Shown here: in pieces, positions 1-6,795 of the stretch
How positions within the stretch are numbered: position 1 is the first letter of the stretch
Layout of the letters: every line of letters begins with the position of its first letter
DNA from: an uncultured Bacteroidales bacterium
GTDB lineage: Bacteria > Bacteroidota > Bacteroidia > Bacteroidales > P3
Direction of reading: 5' to 3'
DNA length: 11,114 nucleotides
Assembly (NCBI GenBank): GCA_937910265.1
Contig: CALEPD010000138.1
Coordinates: 1-11,114 of the forward strand
Translations under genes and position numbers: made by a program
Notes under the pieces: model-generated
Database searches by the model: none
Told to the model about the DNA's origin: nothing
Seen by the model: the letters and a program-made list of their open reading frames with translations, nothing else

Positions 1-589
1 CTATCATATACCGGCCTGTATCATCTTCAATAAAATCGACCTGTATAATGACGAATTGTGGGCCATCCACAACGAAATAAAGTCCATCTATGCCGCAGCC
101 GGTTATCCTGTGTTCGAAGTGTCGGCCCTCGAGGGTATCGGCATCGATGAACTGCGACGCTCCATCTCCGGCAAGGTTATTCTCTTCAGTGGCCATTCCG
201 GTGTGGGCAAATCGGCAATGCTCAATGCCATCCACCCCCAACTCAACCTCCGTGTAGGCAAAGTGAGCGAGTGGAGCATGAAAGGCCGTCATACAACTAC
301 TTTTGCCGAGATATTTCCTATAGCGGACAGTCGATTTACAACTTTCCTGATAGATACACCAGGTATCAAAGAGTTTGGTATGGTCGATTTCGCCACTGCT
401 GAACTATCCCATTTCTTCCCTGAAATGCGTCGGTTCCTCCATGATTGCCATTTCGCAAATTGCACCCATCGGCACGAACCGCGCTGTGCCGTAAAGGATG
501 CTGTGGAACGCGGCGAAATACATGTAGAACGCTACAACAACTATCTTGGCATCTTTGACCAAATTGAAAGCGGCAACGAGTCGTGGTAA
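1..589 (+). CDS. rsgA: Ribosome small subunit-dependent GTPase A (partial, 5' end missing)
   Basis: RsgA is a circularly permuted GTPase that acts in late maturation of the 30S ribosomal subunit. The frame is already open at base 2, with no start codon before the edge, so about 195 C-terminal residues are present of a protein usually near 300. The motifs appear in the permuted order typical of the family: G4 NKID (nt 29-40), G5-like SAL (about nt 122-130), G1 P-loop GHSGVGKS (nt 191-214), switch I GRHTTT (nt 283-300) and G3 DTPG (nt 353-364). The C-terminal zinc module C-x4-C-x-H-x5-C is intact (CHFANCTHRHEPRC), followed by CAVKDAV-like residues characteristic of RsgA. The N-terminal OB-fold and true start lie outside the window. 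No convincing terminator follows the stop codon. The identification is secure. Confidence 0.96.
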   Translation, partial: YHIPACIIFNKIDLYNDELWAIHNEIKSIYAAAGYPVFEVSALEGIGIDELRRSISGKVILFSGHSGVGKSAMLNAIHPQLNLRVGKVSEWSMKGRHTTTFAEIFPIADSRFTTFLIDTPGIKEFGMVDFATAELSHFFPEMRRFLHDCHFANCTHRHEPRCAVKDAVERGEIHVERYNNYLGIFDQIESGNESW

Positions 590-825
590 ACACGGCGATA
601 GAAACCGGGAAAGACCGTGTATGAGGGAGACTCTTTTTTGAGTTCAATCGTACTGATGCCATAGAAAACAAAAAGTCCCCATGCCATTTGAGTCCAATCC
701 CACTTGGCACATTCCGAGTTCGTTGACAAGATATTTAGGGACTGGCTTGCAAATGTCAGAAATTTTAACGTACTTTGAATAATGGTTATGCGTGTGTCGT
801 CTTTTGTGAATATCTTGATTTTCAT
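541..825 (-). CDS. Possible small hypothetical protein or gene remnant (94 aa), doubtful
   Basis: An ATG-started frame of 94 codons runs antisense to the last 49 nt of rsgA and fills much of the gap after it. The product has no signal peptide, membrane segment or motif that I recognise; a Trp-rich stretch (AKWDWTQMAWGLFVFYG) lies mid-protein. Codons in the part outside rsgA look moderately coding-like, but the last 16 or so residues are only the reverse complement of rsgA and cannot be a conserved domain. Directly upstream on the minus strand is TATATTTTC, one base off the Bacteroidota -7 box, but no TTTG -33 box sits 19-21 nt before it. It may be a decayed gene tail or chance. I list it because the gap is otherwise unexplained. 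Confidence 0.22.
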   Translation of the reverse strand: MKIKIFTKDDTRITIIQSTLKFLTFASQSLNILSTNSECAKWDWTQMAWGLFVFYGISTIELKKESPSYTVFPGFYRRVYHDSLPLSIWSKMPR

Positions 826-901
826 TGCGAAAATATAGACATGCGAGGCTTTTTTTTGATGAATAAATTAGTCAATTTGATTTCATCAACGTTTTTTTGA
901 T
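590..901. other. Intergenic region between rsgA and the membrane-protein gene
   Basis: This 312-nt stretch has no plus-strand gene. Its left two thirds overlap the doubtful minus-strand frame described separately. The right part (about 840-901) is very AT-rich. It contains the 10-mer tttttttgat twice, at 851-860 and 892-901, on either side of a weak hairpin; the second copy runs directly into the ATG at 902. I see no TTTG-N19-21-TAnnTTTG promoter for the downstream genes, so their promoter is not identified. Confidence 0.6.
858..898 (+). terminator. Weak AT-rich hairpin with T-run just before the start codon at 902
   Basis: gatgaa (858-863) pairs with ttcatc (882-887), and inside it aaatt (865-869) pairs with aattt (874-878) around an agtc loop. 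Seven T residues follow at 892-898. The layout resembles an intrinsic terminator or attenuator, perhaps the distal end of rsgA transcription, but the stem has little GC and bulges of 1 and 3 nt, so it would be weak. It could be fortuitous in AT-rich DNA. Confidence 0.3.
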
Positions 902-958
902 ATGGAGCAAAAACCGATTATTAACGAACACAATAAACAGGAATTCCCGCCGATGCAT
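899..958 (+). repeat. Copy 1 of a 60-nt direct repeat spanning a start codon
   Basis: These 60 nt match 1784-1843 at 55 of 60 positions by eye. They include GAT before the ATG and the first 19 codons of the membrane-protein gene. The longest exact run is 33 nt (912-944 against 1797-1829). The five differences fall in codons 2, 4, 15 (two bases) and 16, giving K/Q and F/Y changes plus two silent ones. Identity stops at codon 20. Confidence 0.95.
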
Positions 959-1768
959 TCGACAGGGATGAACGCACCCATAATGAAACCATCTGCTCTA
1001 AAACAGACTATTGATTGGTTTATTAAATATTGGTGGAGAGTCCATTGTTTATTGGTCTTGCAAACGTTTATCATCGTTTTTGCAATGTTTGTGTCTCCTG
1101 GTGGATGGTTTGAAGATGTGACATTCATCTTGTTTGGCGTTCTCATTCTCTTGGAGATTGTGTTGCTTGTGATGCTCTTAGTTCGAAAGAGATGGCTCCA
1201 TTTTTTTATCTCGCTAATCTTAATGATAGGATTTGTTGTTGTGGTGATGCCCCTACTCTCATTTCTTGCAATGAGTGCACCTGATGGTTTTGCCAAAAGG
1301 CACCCTATTCCAGATGGATTGAAATATGAAAAGCCCCTCGGTTATATCTGTACAGAAGATGGCTCGGTTGAGAATTGGGAAGCATCTTGGAATAAGCCAG
1401 TAGAACCAACAATAGACAGCACAGATAATTATTCATATCTACAAATATGGTGTGGATTTCAGGGCGGAATATATAAATACGACTTCTATTATCCTTCATT
1501 GCCAGCAGGCACAATCTTTCTCAGATGTTTTGAGGCAGGCAAAAATGAGCCGTTGTCGGTGGACAGAATAAAAGAATCCTCAAGTGTCAACCTCCCTGCC
1601 ATTAATAGTTTTTCAAAAATAGTTGAAAAGCGACATTTCACAATCTACGAGGGCGATTGGGAAGATTATTATGCCGTGCGTGTAGAAGTATGGCATAGAG
1701 ACAGTACCACCCGCCAAGAAGTCAAGCTTATGGAGAAGGTATACCGCATGGAAGGTTGGATGAGGTAA
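902..1768 (+). CDS. Three-helix membrane protein with a large C-terminal domain, function unknown
   Basis: I do not recognise a named family. The 288-residue product has a polar N-terminus (1-46), three hydrophobic helices (about 47-66, 73-94 and 98-123), and a soluble C-terminal domain of about 165 residues rich in aromatics (LQIWCGFQGGIYKYDFYY, about 180-197; FTIYEGDWEDYYAVRVEVW, about 246-264). The RKRW loop between helices 2 and 3 and the basic residues before helix 1 predict a cytoplasmic N-terminus and an extracytoplasmic C-terminal domain. There is no lipobox or cleavable signal. The first 19 residues nearly equal the start of the following AlaX-like gene, although the rest is unrelated. 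The gene is AT-richer than its neighbours: I count 19/60 G+C at 1021-1080 and 20/60 at 1441-1500, against 30/60 at 1981-2040 and 36/60 at 121-180. The next gene begins 18 nt downstream. Acquisition by transfer is an inference. Confidence 0.85.
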   Translation: MEQKPIINEHNKQEFPPMHSTGMNAPIMKPSALKQTIDWFIKYWWRVHCLLVLQTFIIVFAMFVSPGGWFEDVTFILFGVLILLEIVLLVMLLVRKRWLHFFISLILMIGFVVVVMPLLSFLAMSAPDGFAKRHPIPDGLKYEKPLGYICTEDGSVENWEASWNKPVEPTIDSTDNYSYLQIWCGFQGGIYKYDFYYPSLPAGTIFLRCFEAGKNEPLSVDRIKESSSVNLPAINSFSKIVEKRHFTIYEGDWEDYYAVRVEVWHRDSTTRQEVKLMEKVYRMEGWMR

Positions 1769-1783
1769 TCAATTAACAAAACA

Positions 1784-1843
1784 GATATGGAACAACAACC
1801 GATTATTAACGAACACAATAAACAGGAATATCCCCCGATGCAT
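1784..1843 (+). repeat. Copy 2 of the 60-nt direct repeat, at the start of the AlaX-like gene
   Basis: This partner of 899-958 lies 885 nt downstream and includes GAT before the ATG plus the first 19 codons. Here the repeated peptide runs into the family's metal-binding HTAEH motif; its first His (residue 19) is the last residue inside the repeat. That makes this copy the likely original and 899-958 the derived one. Confidence 0.95.
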
Positions 1844-2251
1844 ACCGCAGAGCATATTCTCAACGCAACAATGGTTAAAATGTTTGGATGCCCGAGATCG
1901 CGCAATGCCCACATCGAACGCAAGAAAAGTAAATGCGATTATCTGTTGGAGCAGGCTCCTACCGAAGAACAGGTAAAGGCAATAGAAGGCAAAGTGAACG
2001 AGGTGATAGGAAGGCACCTCGATGTGTCGGTCGCTTTCGTTGACAGAGACAATCTTCCCCCCGAAGTCGACACTTCAAAACTTCCGGCAGGCGTGAGCGA
2101 CACTTTGCGTATAGTCAGAGTGGGCGATTACGATGTGTGTGCCTGTGCTGGCGATCATGTGTCCAATACTTCCGAAATTGCTACATTCAAGATTATCAGC
2201 CATGACTTTAACAACGGAGTATGGCGTGTGAGATTTAAATTAGTGGAATAG
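1787..2251 (+). CDS. AlaX-like aminoacyl-tRNA editing domain protein (SAD fold)
   Basis: Free-standing AlaX-type proteins hydrolyse mischarged tRNA, typically Ser-tRNA(Ala) or Gly-tRNA(Ala), and contain the second additional domain of threonyl- and alanyl-tRNA synthetases. This 154-residue protein consists of little else. The zinc motif HxxxH is HTAEH (H19, H23), and the second half CxxxH is C120-AGD-H124 within a VCACAGDHVSNTSEIATFKI segment that matches the family's C-x-GTHV-x-x-T-x-x-IG-x-F-x-I pattern. The usual GTH is GDH here. A basic stretch SRNAHIERKKSK (38-49) lies between them. It is shorter than full AlaX proteins that carry an N-terminal AlaRS-like domain. The gene sits 18 nt after the membrane-protein gene and 2 nt before the hydrolase gene, so it is probably cotranscribed. 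Substrate specificity cannot be read from the sequence. Confidence 0.88.
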   Translation: MEQQPIINEHNKQEYPPMHTAEHILNATMVKMFGCPRSRNAHIERKKSKCDYLLEQAPTEEQVKAIEGKVNEVIGRHLDVSVAFVDRDNLPPEVDTSKLPAGVSDTLRIVRVGDYDVCACAGDHVSNTSEIATFKIISHDFNNGVWRVRFKLVE

Positions 2252-2253
2252 TC

Positions 2254-3648
2254 GTGAATAAAATAATTAGAATAGGACTGTTGATGATATGCTTTTCTTC
2301 AACAGTTTTGGCACAGCCGTCATTGCCCAAGGATTGGGCAGGACAATGGTGGTTGGGTGTGTTGAAAGGCGTTCTGCCAATCAATATTACTTTCCAAGTG
2401 ACTGAGGGCGGTTCTGTTGAGGCTGCGGTTTATAGTCCGATGCAATCTACCGATCCAGTCCCTTTGTCGGATTGTGGATTCAAGAATGATACATTGATTT
2501 TGAAAAGCAAGGCGTTGTTCATGACAATGACTTTGTGTTGGGATGCATCCGATAAATCCTTTTCAGGTACTTTCAAGCAGGGTATAATGAAAACCGATAT
2601 CTCGTTTTTTCCAACAGAGGGTTTATATCAATCTGAGCGTTCGCAATCGGTCGGTCAGACAGACTCCTATCGTTCAAAAGAGTTTTCGCTGAAACGGAAA
2701 AAGGAGGGGGTGACTATCACTGGTACCATCACGGCTCCTTTGCAAAAGGGAAAATATCCAGCTGTGGTGTTGGTGAATGGCAGCGGACAGCAGGACCGCG
2801 ACTGTACGGTGGCTGGACACAAACTGTTTGCAGTGTTGGCCGACTATCTTACCCGACAGGGTGTCGTGGTGCTACGATATGACGACCGCGGAGTGGGTGG
2901 TTCAGTCGGTGAGGTGCAGAATGCAACCACTTACGATTTCGCCGACGATGCCGAAGCTGTGTTCGACTATCTGCGCAAGCAACCCTTTGTCGATAAAAAG
3001 AAAATGGGCATTATCGGCCATAGCGAAGGCGGAATAATCGCGCCATTGGTGGCCGTCCGCAACAATAAGGTGGCTTTTGTAATCATGATGGCAGGGCCGG
3101 CCACCTCAGGTGCACAGGTTCTCTATGACCAAAACCAACAGATGTTATCACTTCAAGGCATTGCCGACAGCTTGATTCAAAAGCGGATTGCTTTTATGAA
3201 CCAAATCTTTTTGATGGATGCCGACTCGGTGAATCTCTCCAGTATCCGAAATGCCATCAAACAGCATGGTGAGGGTTTGTCTGATGGCGAACGTGAACTT
3301 GCGGGCTTGCGCCGCTCTGATGCGGTGTTGTGGAACCAACAGATGTCTATGCCATGGATGCGGACATTCGTCAAAATCAATCCGTCACAATATCTTCCTG
3401 AACTGAAATGTCCGCTGCTGGCTATAAATGGAGAAAGAGATGTTCAGGTAATCCCTTCCAATTTGATACAGGTGAAGCAGTTGGTGCCTCATGCAGCCAC
3501 AGTCGCGTATCCTCAGCTGAATCATCTTTTTCAGCATTGTGAAACGGGAAGCCCCGATGAATATTTCTCAATCGATGAAACCATTTCTGAAGAGGTGATG
3601 AGTGACATGTGTACATGGATTAAAAAGGTTACTCAAGCCATGTATTGA
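2254..3648 (+). CDS. Secreted alpha/beta hydrolase (esterase-like)
   Basis: The 464-residue product is probably an exported serine hydrolase, resembling the EstD-type or dienelactone hydrolase-like esterases common in Bacteroidota. It begins with a signal peptide (NKIIR, a hydrophobic core, cleavage near VLA-Q, residues 19-21). A beta-rich N-terminal domain (about 25-125) follows, then the hydrolase domain from about residue 145. The oxyanion region is NGSGQQD (175-181). The nucleophile elbow is GHSEGG with S257. The likely acid is D396 in NGERDVQV, and the likely base is H424 in LNHLF. The start is GTG, 2 nt after the previous stop. The next in-frame ATG (2284) would remove the basic n-region of the signal peptide, so GTG is preferred. 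The natural substrate is unknown; an ester or peptide is possible. The gene ends just before a strong hairpin. Confidence 0.9.
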   Translation: MNKIIRIGLLMICFSSTVLAQPSLPKDWAGQWWLGVLKGVLPINITFQVTEGGSVEAAVYSPMQSTDPVPLSDCGFKNDTLILKSKALFMTMTLCWDASDKSFSGTFKQGIMKTDISFFPTEGLYQSERSQSVGQTDSYRSKEFSLKRKKEGVTITGTITAPLQKGKYPAVVLVNGSGQQDRDCTVAGHKLFAVLADYLTRQGVVVLRYDDRGVGGSVGEVQNATTYDFADDAEAVFDYLRKQPFVDKKKMGIIGHSEGGIIAPLVAVRNNKVAFVIMMAGPATSGAQVLYDQNQQMLSLQGIADSLIQKRIAFMNQIFLMDADSVNLSSIRNAIKQHGEGLSDGERELAGLRRSDAVLWNQQMSMPWMRTFVKINPSQYLPELKCPLLAINGERDVQVIPSNLIQVKQLVPHAATVAYPQLNHLFQHCETGSPDEYFSIDETISEEVMSDMCTWIKKVTQAMY

Positions 3649-3671
3649 TTCAACAACCGACAATAATGAAA

Positions 3672-3709
3672 AAAACAAACAGCAATGAAATCTCATTGCT
3701 GTTTGTTTT
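3672..3709. terminator. Bidirectional intrinsic terminator between convergent operons
   Basis: A perfect 17-bp inverted repeat (3672-3688 with 3693-3709) surrounds a 4-nt aatc loop. The stem starts with A residues and ends in TTTT, so it gives a GC core with a U-tail in both directions. It lies between the hydrolase stop at 3648 and the iorB stop at 3749 and can serve both. Confidence 0.92.
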
Positions 3710-3748
3710 ATATGTGGGATATACTTTGTCCCTACGGCTGGGTTGGAC

Positions 3749-4312
3749 TTATTTGGCGTCGCGACCAGCGCGGATGGCTGCAATGTTGGTATTGACAACC
3801 TCTTCACCTTTACGTCCGAAGATGTTCTGGATGGCTTTTTCGAGTTCGTCGAAAGCAATCTCGAGATGAGGTGCTGCGGCTCCGAGTAATACCATGTTGC
3901 CACGGGCACGGAGTTTCTTGGCAATCTCGTTTGCGTTGAATGATATGCAGTTGGGCAATTTTGCCAATTCGGCATTTATAGTCTCAATTTCAGGATAGTT
4001 CTTGATATTGATAAATGGGTCGTTGTTGGTGATTACCCATCCTTCAGCTGAAAGGAAAGGAAGGTAGCGGAGCGCTTCCATAGGTTCAGAGCTGAGGATG
4101 ATGTCGGCTTTGCCTTCGGGAATTACATCAGCGAAGATGGGGTCGCTGCTGATACGAAGGTGTGAGAATACACTGCCGCCACGTTGTGACATACCGTGGA
4201 TTTCGCTTTGTTTTACATGCATTCCCAAATTGAGGGCTGCATCACTGATAATCTTGGCTACGGAAACGATACCGTCACCGCCTACGCCGCAAAGTATGAT
4301 ATCTTTTTTCAT
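3749..4312 (-). CDS. iorB: Indolepyruvate oxidoreductase subunit beta
   Basis: IorB is the small subunit of the thiamine-diphosphate enzyme that oxidatively decarboxylates arylpyruvates (indolepyruvate, phenylpyruvate, 4-hydroxyphenylpyruvate) to aryl-acetyl-CoA with reduction of ferredoxin. It belongs to the PFOR gamma-domain family. The 187-residue product opens with the Gly-rich segment ILCGVGGDGIVSVAKII (6-22), followed by the family's EIHGMSQRGGSV stretch (about 37-48), which marks the IorB-like branch of the gamma-domain family. Its length is close to that of other IorB proteins. The gene follows iorA with a 4-nt gap and is certainly cotranscribed. The enzyme acts in the cytoplasm in aromatic amino-acid fermentation or, in reverse, in aryl-acid assimilation. 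No paaK-type aryl-CoA ligase gene follows; the operon ends at the hairpin at 3672-3709. Confidence 0.95.
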   Translation of the reverse strand: MKKDIILCGVGGDGIVSVAKIISDAALNLGMHVKQSEIHGMSQRGGSVFSHLRISSDPIFADVIPEGKADIILSSEPMEALRYLPFLSAEGWVITNNDPFINIKNYPEIETINAELAKLPNCISFNANEIAKKLRARGNMVLLGAAAPHLEIAFDELEKAIQNIFGRKGEEVVNTNIAAIRAGRDAK

Positions 4313-4316
4313 TGTC

Positions 4317-5897
4317 TTATTTCTTTAAATGTTTCTTGAGTTCTACGATGCAGGTACGTTGGGGGATAATTACGCTCACACCGTTGTATGCGATTTCTTC
4401 TTCGAGAATTTTTACAAATTCGTCGTGGTTCTTCTTCAAAGGCTCGATGCTGCGAATGTGTTCAGGTTCAACACCCAAGCCGATGCAAATGTTGCGAAGT
4501 TTCTGGTTGGCGCTTGATGGCTGTCCACCGGTCATGGCGGTGATGTCGTTGTCGAGAATCATTACAACAACGTTGGCTTTCTCGTTAACGCAGTCCAAAA
4601 GGCCTGTCATGCCGCTGTGTCCGAATGTACCGTCGCCGATAACAGCGATTGACGGGAAGATACCGCTTTCGGAAGCACCTTTTGCCATGGTGATGGAGGC
4701 TCCCATACATACAGTGGTGTTGATGGCGCCCATGTTGAATCCGAGGGTGTAGCATCCGATATCACCGAATACACGTCCGTTTTCGTATTTCTTCAATACA
4801 TCGATAACGGCTTCGTAGCTGTCGATGTGGGGACATCCTTGGCAGAGTGCGGGAGGACGGTTGGTTACTACTTCGGGTACGTTGTAGTTGATGGCAACTT
4901 TCAAGCCGAGGGCCTTGGCTACCTTTTCTGCGTTCATTTCGCCATCGCGACGGATGGTCTCATCCAAACGGCCGTGTACGGGTTTGCCTTTGCCCAAGAA
5001 TCCTTTGATGTGCTCTTCTACAAACGGCTGGCCGTCTTCGAGAACGAGAATTTCGTCGCACTCGTCATACAATTTGTTCAGCATGTTGTAGGGCATCGGG
5101 TATTGGGTGATTTTAACGATGGGGTAGGGGCATTTGCCGTTGGGGAAATTCTCAAGGAGGTAGTTGTAGGCAATACCGGTGGCAATGATACCGCGGCTCT
5201 TGTCGGTGCCTTCGTAATATTGGTTGAATCCGCTTTCTTCTGACGATTTGGTGAAGGCGGGTTGTTTGTCGATCAGTTCACGATAGAGACGCTTTGCGTT
5301 GACGGGCAACAAAACGAAGCTCTTGGGGTCGCTGGGATAATTGATTGGATTTTGGGGAAGGGCGGGTTTGCGTTGTACGCCGGCACGGCTGTGGGCCAAA
5401 CGGGTGGGGACGCGCATGAGAATCGGGGTTCCCAATTTTTCGCTCAATTCATAGCCGAAGAAAACCATGTCGTAGGCTTCTTGTTGGTTGCTGGGTTCGA
5501 GCATGGGAATCATCGCCCAATGTCCGAAGTAACGGCTGTCTTGTTCGTCTTGTGATGAGAACATGCTGGGGTCGTCAGCTACAACAATGATAACACCTTT
5601 GGTACCGATGATGGCTGCGTTCATGAAAGGATCGCCACAGACATTCAAACCAACGTGTTTCATGCAGGTCATGGCACGTTTGCCGCTATAGGCAACTCCC
5701 AACGATGCTTCGAGAGCGGTTTTTTCGTTGGCGCACCAGTTGGCACGGATTCCTTTTTCGGCTGCTTCCTTCGATTTAATTACGTATTCTGTAATTTGGG
5801 TTGACGGCGTTCCTGGATAGCTGTTGATGGCACTGCCACCGGCATCGATAAATGCTTGTGCTATGGCCTCATCGCCTAATAAAAGTAGTTTTGACAT
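4317..5897 (-). CDS. iorA: Indolepyruvate oxidoreductase subunit alpha, without ferredoxin domain
   Basis: This is the catalytic subunit of indolepyruvate:ferredoxin oxidoreductase (526 residues). The N-terminal pyrimidine-binding half contains SYPGTPSTQITEY (26-38) and NEKTALEASLG with E58, the residue expected to activate thiamine diphosphate. The C-terminal half has the CQGCPH box (352-357), GDIGCYTLG (378-386), and the diphosphate/Mg motif GDGTFGHSG (421-429) followed by NDITAMTGGQ (450-459). The protein ends at about the position where archaeal and clostridial IorA continue into a two-cluster 4Fe-4S ferredoxin domain, and no C-x2-C-x2-C-x3-C cluster motif is present. Electrons must therefore reach ferredoxin by another route or a separate protein. 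From memory, Bacteroidales IorA proteins are generally of this shorter length. The gene has its own promoter and precedes iorB by 4 nt. Confidence 0.95.
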   Translation of the reverse strand: MSKLLLLGDEAIAQAFIDAGGSAINSYPGTPSTQITEYVIKSKEAAEKGIRANWCANEKTALEASLGVAYSGKRAMTCMKHVGLNVCGDPFMNAAIIGTKGVIIVVADDPSMFSSQDEQDSRYFGHWAMIPMLEPSNQQEAYDMVFFGYELSEKLGTPILMRVPTRLAHSRAGVQRKPALPQNPINYPSDPKSFVLLPVNAKRLYRELIDKQPAFTKSSEESGFNQYYEGTDKSRGIIATGIAYNYLLENFPNGKCPYPIVKITQYPMPYNMLNKLYDECDEILVLEDGQPFVEEHIKGFLGKGKPVHGRLDETIRRDGEMNAEKVAKALGLKVAINYNVPEVVTNRPPALCQGCPHIDSYEAVIDVLKKYENGRVFGDIGCYTLGFNMGAINTTVCMGASITMAKGASESGIFPSIAVIGDGTFGHSGMTGLLDCVNEKANVVVMILDNDITAMTGGQPSSANQKLRNICIGLGVEPEHIRSIEPLKKNHDEFVKILEEEIAYNGVSVIIPQRTCIVELKKHLKK

Positions 5898-5938
5898 GTT
5901 TATGCGGTTTTTATTTATTATATTTTAATATTATTTTG

Positions 5939-5970
5939 CAAAAATAAACAATTTTTATGGGATAGGCAAA
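5939..5970 (-). promoter_or_regulatory. Bacteroidota-type promoter of iorAB
   Basis: On the minus strand a TTTG -33 box (5967-5970) is followed after 20 nt by TATTTTTG (5939-5946), matching the Bacteroidota consensus TTTG-N19-21-TAnnTTTG. The iorA ATG ends at 5895, which leaves an AT-rich leader of about 35 nt. Confidence 0.82.
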
Positions 5971-5987
5971 TGTTTTCGCAAATGTTT
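5966..5987. repeat. Tandem 10-nt direct repeat overlapping the iorA -33 box
   Basis: gcaaatgttt occurs at 5966-5975 and again at 5978-5987, separated by 2 nt (12-nt period). The proximal copy contains the -33 box of the iorA promoter. It could be a regulator-binding site, but two short AT-rich copies may also be chance. Confidence 0.5.
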
Positions 5988-6005
5988 GACGATTAGTGTG
6001 CTGTG

Positions 6006-6761
6006 TTACCCTTTGATCTGTATTTTGAAACCTTCTTCAAGAAGCGGGCTGACCAATCTTTCCATTTCCTCGACCTTGAATTTCTGTAAATTTTGCGCCG
6101 GGGTAGGTCTGTCGATGGTATAAACCATTATTTCGCGTGGTTTGAGATGGCGTACGATGTCCATCCATCCGTTGATTACTTCATCCGACGCCGAGTCGAA
6201 ATCAGGGCTCCGGAGCATGCAGGTTTGCAACACAAAGTTTCCGTTGAACTGTTCCAAGGACTTTACAACTTTTGCAATGTCATAGCCGGGCTCTGGATTG
6301 TTTATTTTTGCAATCAAATCGTTGGTGGGTGCGTCGATTTTCATTATGGGGTTGTCAACTTTGCATAGTGCCTTGAACACTTCCGGGCGGTCGACGCGGG
6401 TGGCGTTGCTGAGTACCGAAACCACCGCACGGGGGTAATATTGGTCGCGCAGGGCCAGCGTGTCGTCAATGATTTTGGCGAATTCAGGATTCAATGTCGG
6501 TTCTCCGTCTCCGCTGAATGTTATGGAGTCGACGGGAGTCTTTTCGGCCGTCAGTTTAATGAGCATGGCCTCAAGGTCGTTGCGCACTTTGGCTGCGGTG
6601 GGTATGATGGTGTCGTTGCGTCCGTCTTTGTTCCATCCGCATTCACAATAAATACAGTCGAAATTGCATATTTTCCCCTCTTCGGGCAACAGGTTTATTC
6701 CGAGGGAGTTGCCAAGGCGGCGGCTCCGGATGGGTCCGAATACTGTTTTTTCTCGTAACAT
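6006..6761 (-). CDS. Radical SAM protein (COG0731-like), function unassigned
   Basis: The 251-residue product is a radical S-adenosylmethionine enzyme. The cluster motif C-x3-C-x2-C is CNFDCIYC (C32, C36, C39), within the CIYCECGWN form I associate with Bacteroidota. Upstream is the family signature FGPIRSRRLGNSLGIN (8-23), seen in COG0731-type Fe-S oxidoreductases. The SAM-contacting SGDGEPTL segment is at 83-90. There is no extra Fe-S or substrate domain. The frame is open 38 codons further upstream, but those residues are low-complexity and overlap the end of gldD, while MLREKTVFGP matches the expected family start, so I chose 6761. It follows gldD by 34 nt, probably in one transcript. COG0731 includes the archaeal wyosine enzyme Taw1, but bacterial members should not be assigned that role. 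Confidence 0.9.
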   Translation of the reverse strand: MLREKTVFGPIRSRRLGNSLGINLLPEEGKICNFDCIYCECGWNKDGRNDTIIPTAAKVRNDLEAMLIKLTAEKTPVDSITFSGDGEPTLNPEFAKIIDDTLALRDQYYPRAVVSVLSNATRVDRPEVFKALCKVDNPIMKIDAPTNDLIAKINNPEPGYDIAKVVKSLEQFNGNFVLQTCMLRSPDFDSASDEVINGWMDIVRHLKPREIMVYTIDRPTPAQNLQKFKVEEMERLVSPLLEEGFKIQIKG

Positions 6762-6795
6762 GTTGAAGGATTGTTTTTGTAGTGTCTGTTTTTTG

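Noticed and set aside
366..710. Minus-strand frame of 114 codons at the end of rsgA
   Set aside because: Two thirds of it is antisense to the zinc-binding end of rsgA, and the rest is the wrong frame of the doubtful 541-825 frame.
899..1843. The 60-nt repeat as a transposon terminal repeat or attachment site
   Set aside because: The copies are coding, in direct orientation and both in frame at a start codon, and no transposase or integrase gene lies between or beside them. A gene-start duplication fits better, although a site-specific event cannot be excluded.
3672..3709. Perfect inverted repeat considered as a mobile-element end or sRNA
   Set aside because: Its place between two convergent stop codons and its A/T-flanked stem are fully explained by a bidirectional terminator.
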